Source: an uncultured Clostridia bacterium
GTDB taxonomy: Bacteria > Bacillota > Clostridia > Oscillospirales > CAG-272
Assembly: GCA_937884385.1 (NCBI GenBank)
Contig: CALGCW010000143.1
Coordinates: 1 to 14,499, forward strand
Direction: 5' to 3'
DNA length: 14,499 nt
Shown: positions 1 to 6,500 of the stretch, one piece after another
Position numbering within the stretch: the first letter of the stretch is position 1
Layout: each line of letters starts with the position of its first letter
Program-made: the position numbers and the translations under genes
The notes under the pieces: model-generated
Databases searched by the model: none
Seen by the model: the letters and a program-made list of their open reading frames with translations, nothing else
Told to the model about the DNA's origin: nothing

Positions 1-1
1 T

Positions 2-295
2 CTGCCTTTGATATTCAGGAGCAACGCAAAGCGGCCCGAAGGAAAGTATCTCCTTACTCTCACCGTTCTCGTCCTCAAGCCAAGCCTTGGTGTACATGAT
101 GTTGCCGACAATTCTGCCGTCAAGCTCAAGCACGAATGCAAGCTCGGGAATAAAGTCGGGATGAGAGCGCATCATGTGGACGAAATAATGCTCGTCCGCG
201 CCAGGCTTATAGACGTTCCAAAACGCCTCGCGTGTAAGTTCTTCTACTGCTTCGTAGTCTTTTTCTGTTTCTTGTCGTACCGTCAAATTTTTCAT
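2..295 (-). CDS. GNAT family N-acetyltransferase, 3' end cut by window edge
   Basis: The first 98 residues of a GNAT-fold acetyltransferase, which moves an acetyl group from acetyl-CoA to an unknown amine substrate. The protein begins MKNLTVRQETEKDYEAVEEL, a normal strand 1/helix 1 opening, then shows a central stretch with DEHYFVH (residues 35-40 region) and PDFIPELAFVLELDGRIVG, and reaches VAPEYQRQ at residues 91-98. That end is the start of the family's acetyl-CoA-binding motif (Q/R-x-x-G-x-G/A), whose glycines lie outside the window. The general pattern recalls YhbS-like acetyltransferases; this is from memory, not a search. ATG at 295 is preceded by GAAAGGAT at a good distance. The gene diverges from the ArsC-like gene, and its own promoter lies at 450-478, giving an mRNA leader of roughly 150 nt. 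It was missed by simple ORF listing because it has no stop inside the window. Confidence 0.88.
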   Translation of the reverse strand, partial: MKNLTVRQETEKDYEAVEELTREAFWNVYKPGADEHYFVHMMRSHPDFIPELAFVLELDGRIVGNIMYTKAWLEDENGESKEILSFGPLCVAPEYQRQ

Positions 296-330
296 TTTTT
301 AATCCTTTCGTAATTGTTGACGCTCAAAAT

Positions 331-369
331 ACGAGAGGAATGCCGAGAATGTATTTGCAAACCTCTCGT
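331..369 (-). other. leader hairpin upstream of the GNAT gene
   Basis: ACGAGAGG (331-338) and CCTCTCGT (362-369) form an 8-bp perfect inverted repeat with a 23-nt loop. It lies inside the roughly 150-nt leader that the promoter at 450-478 would give the GNAT gene. No run of T follows directly on the minus strand (TATTTTGAG), so it is a weak terminator at best. I checked for the T-box core AGGGUGGNACCGCG and did not see it. A regulatory role is only a guess. Confidence 0.4.
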
Positions 370-449
370 TTACAGCACAATCTCCGTTTTTCTTGTGTTT
401 TTCAAAAAGCACTCTCCAAAAAATTATTCAAGCAATAGCTTGTAAAAAT

Positions 450-478
450 ATTATATCACAGATGAAAGGAGATTGCAA
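450..478 (-). promoter_or_regulatory. promoter for the GNAT gene
   Basis: Read on the minus strand, TTGCAA (478-473) is followed after exactly 17 nt by TATAAT (455-450). This is a near-consensus vegetative promoter. It lies back to back with the ArsC-like promoter; the two -35 boxes are separated by only 5 bp. Confidence 0.75.
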
Positions 479-483
479 CCCCC

Positions 484-512
484 TTGAATAATACGTAAAG
501 CTGTGGTATAAT
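484..512 (+). promoter_or_regulatory. promoter for the ArsC/Spx-like gene
   Basis: TTGAAT (484-489), a 17-nt spacer and TATAAT (507-512), with an extended -10 TGG directly before the -10. The start codon at 541 lies about 28 nt after the -10, with GAGGTGAAG as ribosome site. Confidence 0.8.
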
Positions 513-540
513 TATAGAAAAAATGCTATGAGGTGAAGAG

Positions 541-897
541 ATGATAAAATTTATTTGCTATCCGAAATGCACGACCTGTCAGAGGGCGAAGAAGTGGCTT
601 GATGACAACGGTATTCAATATGAGCTTCGAGATATTAAGCTTGATAATCCCACCTTTGATGAGCTTGACGCGTGGCACAGGGCAAGCGGTCTGCCATTGA
701 AGAAATTTTTCAACACAAGCGGACTGCTATATAAGTCGCTTGACCTTAAAAATAAGCTCCCCGAGATGAGCGAGGGGGAAATGCTTGACCTTCTTTCAAG
801 CGACGGGATGCTCGTTAAAAGGCCCCTGCTCATTGGTGATGACTTTGTTCTTGTGGGATTCAAGGAGATCGATTGGGAAGTAAAAATGAATAAATAG
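541..897 (+). CDS. ArsC/Spx/MgsR-family thioredoxin-fold protein
   Basis: A 118-aa protein of the ArsC/Spx family (thioredoxin-like fold). Residues 6-13 read CYPKCTTC, so the redox pair is C10-x-x-C13, as in Spx-type and YffB-type members; classical arsenate reductases use one Cys here. Other family marks are the helix CQRAKKWLDDNGI (13-25), RDIKLDNP (30-37), FFNTSG (56-61) and VKRPLL (92-97), where R94 corresponds to the family's conserved arginine. The length is usual for the family. ATG is preceded by GAGGTG. It is a single gene with its own promoter and terminator. It could be a thiol-dependent reductase or an Spx-like RNA polymerase partner; the sequence alone does not decide, and no arsenic genes lie nearby. 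I therefore give no gene symbol. Confidence 0.9.
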   Translation: MIKFICYPKCTTCQRAKKWLDDNGIQYELRDIKLDNPTFDELDAWHRASGLPLKKFFNTSGLLYKSLDLKNKLPEMSEGEMLDLLSSDGMLVKRPLLIGDDFVLVGFKEIDWEVKMNK

Positions 898-902
898 TAA
901 AT

Positions 903-937
903 AAGCGAGCCTTACGGGCTCGCTTGTTTTGTTTTTT
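903..937 (+). terminator. intrinsic terminator of the ArsC/Spx-like gene
   Basis: AAGCGAGCC (903-911) pairs perfectly with GGCTCGCTT (917-925) around a 5-nt loop and is followed by GTTTTGTTTTTT. It starts 5 nt after the stop codon. Confidence 0.9.
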
Positions 938-1009
938 AGTTTTTGCACACAAAAAGTTATCAACTATGATCTTTGGATATTATTTAGCTAATCCTTCAGA
1001 ATTACATAT

Positions 1010-1081
1010 TTCGTATATGCGAAGTATATATAATTCGCATAAGCGAAGTATATGCTGTTCGCACCAACGAAGCCAAAAATC
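1010..1081. repeat. three tandem 24-bp mini-hairpin units
   Basis: Three units of exactly 24 bp begin at 1010, 1034 and 1058. Each begins TTCG and carries CGAAG 10 bases later, so each forms a small hairpin TTCG(C)-4 to 6 nt-(G)CGAA. Units 1 and 2 also share GCGAAGTATAT; unit 3 is more diverged. This part of the 393-base gap between 898 and 1290 has no credible ORF. The units resemble short intergenic palindromes found after terminators in gut Clostridia, but I cannot name a described family. Confidence 0.6.
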
Positions 1082-1099
1082 GCGTAAAACATATAATTT

Positions 1100-1127
1100 T
1101 GCATTTTGCACCTTGCATTTTGCATTT
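1100..1127. repeat. 7-bp tandem repeat TGCATTT x4
   Basis: Four back-to-back heptamers: TGCATTT, TGCACCT, TGCATTT, TGCATTT. The repeat follows the hairpin units by 18 bp. The rest of the gap up to 1190 is AT-rich, and I see nothing else definable in it. Confidence 0.7.
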
Positions 1128-1196
1128 TTATATATCCAAAACACCCTCAAAAAGTTATATAAATTTCCAAAAATGCCAAAAAATATGTACTTTTTT

Positions 1197-1241
1197 GGGG
1201 TAGTTTAGGTAGTACAAATATTTCAAAAAATCTGCTATACT
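1197..1241 (+). promoter_or_regulatory. operon A promoter with weak -35 and upstream G-rich repeats
   Basis: TATACT (1236-1241) has an extended -10 TGC directly before it. The 17-nt-spaced -35 is TACAAA (1213-1218), matching only three of six consensus bases. Directly upstream GGTAGT occurs twice (1199-1204, 1208-1213), and the first copy is part of GGGGTAGT. A weak -35 with repeats next to it suggests activator dependence. The predicted start of transcription is near 1248. Confidence 0.5.
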
Positions 1242-1271
1242 GTTAACATAACAACAGTGTAGCAGTTTTTT
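1232..1271 (+). terminator. terminator-like hairpin overlapping the operon A promoter
   Basis: CTGCTATACTGTT (1232-1244) pairs with AACAGTGTAGCAG (1253-1265) over 13 bp with one G-U pair and an 8-nt loop, then T6 (1266-1271). The left arm contains the -10 box, so transcripts starting near 1248 would lack it while read-through from upstream would form it. The start codon is 19 nt further on. Confidence 0.6.
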
Positions 1272-1290
1272 CTGCTCGAAAGGAGAGCAA

Positions 1291-1635
1291 ATGTTTACAA
1301 GATTCAGCGAAATCAATGCAAACGCAAAGCCCCCCACACCGAAGGAAGGCGATCTTTTTAAGGTCATCGAGCTTCACGGGAACATATTTGAGATAAGATA
1401 CGGTTATTACGAGGAGATAGACAGACAGTTCGAGCCGATCGAGATATATCCCGATTTCCTTAAAGATCCGGTATATACAAAAGACGGCTATCCCTTTGTA
1501 ACCCTGATGCAAGCTCCCTGCGAGCATTACAAAAAATGCACCGATGACCCCGATCACGATTGCAGTAATTGCAAATATATGGAGCGCGGCGAGGAGCTTA
1601 TCGCGGTGTGCAGGTGTCCCCACAGAAAAAAGTAG
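1291..1635 (+). CDS. conserved-looking small Cys-rich protein, function unknown
   Basis: A 114-aa cytoplasmic-type protein without signal peptide or membrane segment. Residues 20-74 are a mixed charged/aromatic region (GDLFKVIELHG, IRYGYYEEIDRQFEP, IYPDFLKDPVYTKDGYPFVT). The C-terminus carries six cysteines: C77, C83, C91, C94, C107, C109, with H79, H89 and H111 close by. The pattern C-x2-C and C-x-C-P-H looks like a zinc site. I recall similar proteins (PDFLK-PVYTK-GFPFVT followed by CEHYK and a final C-x-CP) from gut Clostridia, but no function. AAAGGAG sits 5 nt before the ATG. It is first in operon A, with 43 nt and no terminator before the next gene. Confidence 0.8.
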   Translation: MFTRFSEINANAKPPTPKEGDLFKVIELHGNIFEIRYGYYEEIDRQFEPIEIYPDFLKDPVYTKDGYPFVTLMQAPCEHYKKCTDDPDHDCSNCKYMERGEELIAVCRCPHRKK

Positions 1636-1678
1636 GCATTTCAAATTAAAAAAATAAAATATAAAAGGAGAAAAAATT

Positions 1679-1789
1679 ATGAAATACGCAATAGGTTTTT
1701 TGATTTTCGCAGGAGCATTTTTCTTGGCTCTTTCCTCACTTTTACATTTTGGACTTTCCGCAGTAGCAGCGTTCCTGCTTTTGGTTTAA
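1679..1789 (+). CDS. 36-aa hydrophobic membrane peptide
   Basis: This short ORF fills the gap between the Cys-rich gene and the first lipoprotein gene. It reads MKYAIGFLIFAGAFFLALSS at residues 1-20 and continues LLHFGLSAVAAFLLLV. Residues 4-22 and 24-36 are two hydrophobic stretches around a single His23, so it could cross the membrane once or form a hairpin. Support for translation: AAAAGGAG lies 8 nt before the ATG, the same AGGAGAAAAA string precedes the next two genes, and the stop lies 27 nt before the next start. Its role is unknown; it might be a membrane partner of the lipoproteins. It could instead be a chance hydrophobic ORF, but the ribosome site makes that less likely. Confidence 0.65.
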   Translation: MKYAIGFLIFAGAFFLALSSLLHFGLSAVAAFLLLV

Positions 1790-1816
1790 TTATCAGATGA
1801 TATAAGGAGAAAAACA

Positions 1817-3532
1817 ATGAAAAAATTAGTGGCTTTATTATTAATAATGCTTGTGAGTATGAGCATCTTCACAGGATGCTTTGGCACAGAGCCGTCCGTC
1901 ACGGGAAGAAAGGGCGCAATGCTCGCTCTTGCCAACGAGCGACTCAAGGGCAACTTCACCGGCAACAATAGCCTTTTCGGCGGTGCCGAAGAGGATCTTG
2001 GCAAAATGGCTGACATTGGAGAGAGCTTTCTTGGCAGCTTCGAGCTTTTGAGCGACACAAGCGGAAGCTATGCCTCCGCAGATGATATCGTTTCCGCAGA
2101 CAGAAACAACTCTCAGTTCAACGAGGCGGTAATGAGATCTGTCTCTCTTGCAGAGCGCGGTGCAGATCATATATCACATATGAAGAAGAGAGTACGCGTT
2201 CTCGATACCTGGGTAGAGATGGGAGATGAAAAGCTTCTTCTTCACGTTGAAGAGAACTCCGAGCTTCTCCTCGCTAAAAATTCACATTTCCAAGAGGACT
2301 TCGTATGCTACAGAACGAGGGACGAAAAGGGAGTCGAGAGATACGAGCTTCTGATAGACGCAAAGCAAACGGGCTTCACTATGAGAGCTTTATATATCGA
2401 GGATCAGGTCTATGATTATATGGAGACCTACTCTGTCCCCGGAACTGACGAAGAACATTATCTTGGCTTCAGTGCAGTGAACGTAGACGGCGTTTGGCAG
2501 TGTATGGAGATCAGATATCACTATGATAGCTACGGTAGCAGATTTGAATTCAATCACGTTATTCTGACCGATGATCTTTGCTTCTCCGCGGGCTTGAACC
2601 CGGATTCCGAGGTTTACGGGATCTATATGTCCACCTCGGACCGAAAGGCAGACATAATATCGGCATTTGAAGAGGACAGCACAAGCTTTTATTTGATCCA
2701 GCTTGGCGCATTTAAGGGATATAAGGGTGTATACGATCACGGAAACGGACAGCAAAGCTTAGTATTGGCAGATGACACCCGCGTTCAGATCCCCTTTTCA
2801 ACCGAAGAGGTCAGAATAAGCCGCTTGAATCTGATGGAATCCGCTTGGGGAACCGAGTGCGAGATCGACATCAAAATGGACTCCGGTACAATTGAAAGCC
2901 GCAGGGAGGATCTTAAAGCTCTCCTTGAAGGCTGGGGTCTTGAATGTATCGAGTCACTTGACAAGGTTTTTGATATGATATCCGAGGCACGCGAAATTGC
3001 GATCGATATCAATAAGGTCGCGACTTGGAACGGCGAAAGCATTCACGATGACGAAGGCAATCTCAGGGCTCTTAAGACCGAAAAGGATAAATTCAGTACT
3101 CTTATGGGGTATCTTGAAGAATACAAGGATAAAGAGGTAATTCAGGCAAGCCTACTCGGTGCCTTCTCACCCTTGGCGCAGTTCGCTCCCATCACCTCAG
3201 CCTCCGGCAAGGCGACCGCCGCGGCGGATGGCAGATCCTTTGATTTATCGGGTATTAGCGCAACCGTTGAAGACCTTACCCTCTTCACCGCAGGAGATGA
3301 ATACTACCTTGCAGTTGCACTTCAGAACAGCGGCGGAATAATACATCTTGAGGGCTATGAAAAGGCTCTCGTTAAGTGCGAGGGCGAAAGCATTACTCTC
3401 ACGCTGCCGGGCGGAACGGTTGACGTTTCAATGATCGCTTCCGGAAGCTATGATATAGTTATTTACGCTTCAACCGACGACGGTATTCGTTCAAGTAAGC
3501 CGCACACGGTTGGAACGATAGTAATTAAGTAA
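1817..3532 (+). CDS. large lipoprotein of unknown function
   Basis: A 571-aa protein with a lipoprotein signal: MKK, a hydrophobic core to about residue 16, and a lipobox IFTGC with C21 as the lipid-bearing residue. It should be anchored to the outer face of the membrane. The mature part has no domain I can name. Residues about 100-330 are rich in beta-strand-like segments alternating with acidic turns (for example VRVLDTWVEMGDEKLLLHVE); residues 340-420 look helical and charged; residues about 430-571 look like a beta-sandwich (ATVEDLTLFTAGDEYYLAVA, ITLTLPGGTVDV). Cysteines are few, unlike the next gene. AAGGAG precedes the ATG by 7 nt. It lies between the 36-aa peptide and the giant lipoprotein, only 23 nt from the latter, so all are probably co-transcribed. 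It may be a binding or assembly partner of the giant protein. Confidence 0.85.
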   Translation: MKKLVALLLIMLVSMSIFTGCFGTEPSVTGRKGAMLALANERLKGNFTGNNSLFGGAEEDLGKMADIGESFLGSFELLSDTSGSYASADDIVSADRNNSQFNEAVMRSVSLAERGADHISHMKKRVRVLDTWVEMGDEKLLLHVEENSELLLAKNSHFQEDFVCYRTRDEKGVERYELLIDAKQTGFTMRALYIEDQVYDYMETYSVPGTDEEHYLGFSAVNVDGVWQCMEIRYHYDSYGSRFEFNHVILTDDLCFSAGLNPDSEVYGIYMSTSDRKADIISAFEEDSTSFYLIQLGAFKGYKGVYDHGNGQQSLVLADDTRVQIPFSTEEVRISRLNLMESAWGTECEIDIKMDSGTIESRREDLKALLEGWGLECIESLDKVFDMISEAREIAIDINKVATWNGESIHDDEGNLRALKTEKDKFSTLMGYLEEYKDKEVIQASLLGAFSPLAQFAPITSASGKATAAADGRSFDLSGISATVEDLTLFTAGDEYYLAVALQNSGGIIHLEGYEKALVKCEGESITLTLPGGTVDVSMIASGSYDIVIYASTDDGIRSSKPHTVGTIVIK

Positions 3533-3555
3533 AATGTCCTTATAGGAGAAAAACG

Positions 3556-6500
3556 ATGAAAAAAGTATTAAAAACAGTATTGATATTGTGTTTGGCAATG
3601 ACGGTATTGCTTGCAATGACATCTTGCGGGACGGCGGATAACTCAAGCGAGCCTGCATCGGCCGTAACCGAGTTTTTCGGCGGGATCGCAAATTGGTTCA
3701 ACGAGCTTGGCGACGCGATAATGAGATTTTGGCAATCATTGCTTGATTGGTTCAGACAGCTCTTCGGCATAAAGCCCGATTGCATTCACGTCTATGACAA
3801 CAACTGCGATGCGATCTGTAATGAATGCGGTGAGGCAAGGGACCAGCAGGCGCATCAGTGGAAGGATGCGACCTGTACAAATCCCAAGACCTGCACGGAT
3901 TGCGGGCACACAGAGGGAGAGATGCTCCCTCACAGCTGGGAGGATGCAACCTGTATCACCGCAAAGACCTGTAAGACTTGCGGAACGACTGAGGGCGAAC
4001 CTCTCGGACACAAGCCTGCCGAGGATGACGGCGACTGCACGACCGACGTATTATGCACGGTCTGCGACGCGGTGACCACTCCTGCAAGACTCGAGCATAT
4101 ACCTTGTGACGACGACGGCGATTGCACAACGTCCGTAAACTGCACCGAGTGCGGCTGGCTTATAATACCGGCGTGGGAGCACAATTTCAACGGCGATTGG
4201 AAGATGGATGCAGAGGGACATTGGCACGTATGTCAGAACATAGACTGCAAGGTGAAGGGCGAAAAGAACGGTCACGTTCCCAATCAGCCCGAGGCGACCG
4301 AGGAAGCGCCCAAAAAGTGTACCGAGTGCGGATACGTCATCGCGCCCCAGCTTGATCATATCTGCTCCTACACGATAGCGAATAACGATGAGGCTCATCA
4401 CTGGATGGAGTGCAGATGCGGTCATATCGATGAAAGCACTAAGACGTCTCACAGCGCTGACGTTGATAACGATTGTACAACGGCAGATATATGCGAATGC
4501 GGATTCGTTGTGACAGAAGCGAAGTCGCACACTCCCGATAATGATGACCTTGATTGCACGACCGCATTGAAGTGTATCGATTGCGATCACGTTTTCATCG
4601 AGGCAATGGAGCATAATTTCTCCAAGGAATTGGGCAGCAATGAGACCAATCATTTTTACTATTGCCTGAACGACGGATGTATGGCAAAGACCGATAACGA
4701 AGGGCACTATGCTGAGGATGACGGCGACTGCACGACAAGTGTTGTGTGCGAATGCGGTTGGGTCATAAAGGAAGGCAACGAGTCGCATACTCCCGGGGAA
4801 GACGAGGGCGATTGCACCACGGCGGTCCATTGTGAAAACTGCAATCAGATATTAATTCCCGCAAAGGAGGCCCACGTTGCAACCAAGAACCCCGCAACCT
4901 GCATTACTATGGGAATTTGTGACGAGTGTGGAACTCATTTCCAGCTACCCGATCCCAACAACCACAAGGATCCCGAATTAGTATTCTGGTACTATGATGA
5001 AAACAGCCACGTTTGCGCCTATGCTTGTTGTAGTGAAACGGTAGGCTATGAGCCCCACAACGGTGAGGCGACCTGTATGCGAACCGGATACTGTACGATC
5101 TGTGAAGTGGGATATGGAGAGGTCGATCCGAGCAATCACGCAAGCGATAATTACAGCTACGTAGATAACGGCGACGGCACCCATACCAAGAGGCACGAGT
5201 GCGGTGAGATTATTGTCAATTATGAAAATCACGCCTTCGGCACTACAGGAGTATGTATTTGCGGAGCAAAAGCTACAGCATACGTTACCGACGGAAACAC
5301 CAAGATATATGCTGACGTTTACAGCTTGAAGGCGGCAGTATCACAGCTTCTCAGCGCGGGTGCTACCGATATTACGGTCGATCTTCCCGAGGACGCATCC
5401 GCAGAGATGCTTGTCGCTATCCGCCGCGCGCTCGTTGACACGGAAAACGTGGTGGAGGGCAGCATTAACCTTACCCTTATGGGTGTAAAGGCGATCCCCG
5501 ATTATACATTCGATATTGATATGTATAATAACGGCACAGGTATCTTTGGCATGTGGTGTGTTGAAGATGAGAGAGTGTGTGTATATGCCCTTGGCTCCGT
5601 TACTCTTACGGATGCTACGTATATTGGTGAAGAAGCATTCACATACACATCTTATTTATCAAGTGTCAGCGCTCCTGTTGCTACAAAGATAGGGGACAAT
5701 GCCTTTGAAAACGCGGGTCTTACCGAGATATCTCTCCCCTTGGTTAAAGAAGTGGGCGAATTCGCTTTCAATGGTTGCTATAATCTCACTAAGGTATTTC
5801 TTCCTCAAGCAACCGTTATTAGTTTTTACGCATTTCAATCATGCTATAGTCTCACCGAGGTTACTTTAGGTGCGCTTGAGTCGGTTGATCATGATGCTTA
5901 TGGAATCTTCTATAGTGCTAATGATACAAGTAAGATCGATCTTACTCTTCCTTACACGCAGAAGTCACTGATCTTTGATACAAACATGTGTTTGGTTGCA
6001 AGTGATGCGCTCTTTACCGAAACAACGGATTATGAGGTCAACGTATTTATGGGCTATACTTTCAACTCCATCACTATTACTTGTACCGACGGTACTGCGA
6101 ATCATAACTATACCGCATATATTGACAACAAGGACGGCACTCACAACAATGCTTGCTCCGAGTGTGGCTTGGTAAGCCTTGAAAGTGAAGCGCACGACCT
6201 CACCTACGTAAATGACGGAGACATTGTTCACATTGTCTCTTGCAGCTTGTGCGATTACAAGGTGAGCGAGTATCATAGCTATAATTCATCCGCGACCTGC
6301 GCCTGTGGCGCAAAAGCGGCTGCAAGCGTTACGGGCGGAAGCACTACGATTCCTGCTAACGATGAAGATGAGCTTAATGAAGCGGTAGCTGTCCTTCTGA
6401 TGAGTGGAATAAGAGATATTACCGTTGATCTTCCCGCTGATGCGTCCGCTGAGATGTTTGTTGCTATCCGCAACGCGCTTATCTACACAGAGGGCGTTGA

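Noticed and set aside
8..313. Plus-strand frame across the GNAT region
   Set aside because: It is antisense to a well-supported GNAT N-terminus with promoter and ribosome site, and it ends in low-complexity Phe.
296..450. Possible T-box or other known riboswitch in the GNAT leader
   Set aside because: No T-box core and no recognisable conserved riboswitch motif; only one simple hairpin is seen.
1010..1081. Possible CRISPR array
   Set aside because: The units are directly adjacent 24-bp repeats with no unique spacers and no cas genes nearby.
924..1208. Plus-strand frame across the repeat-rich gap
   Set aside because: It starts in the terminator's T run and translates the hairpin repeats and the heptamer; there is no ribosome site and the composition is not protein-like.
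4051..4830. 259-codon minus-strand open frame inside the operon A giant gene
   Set aside because: Antisense to the Cys/His array. The product is hydrophobic only because GAT/GAC/TGC codons read as Val, Ile and Ala on the other strand. There is no ribosome site.
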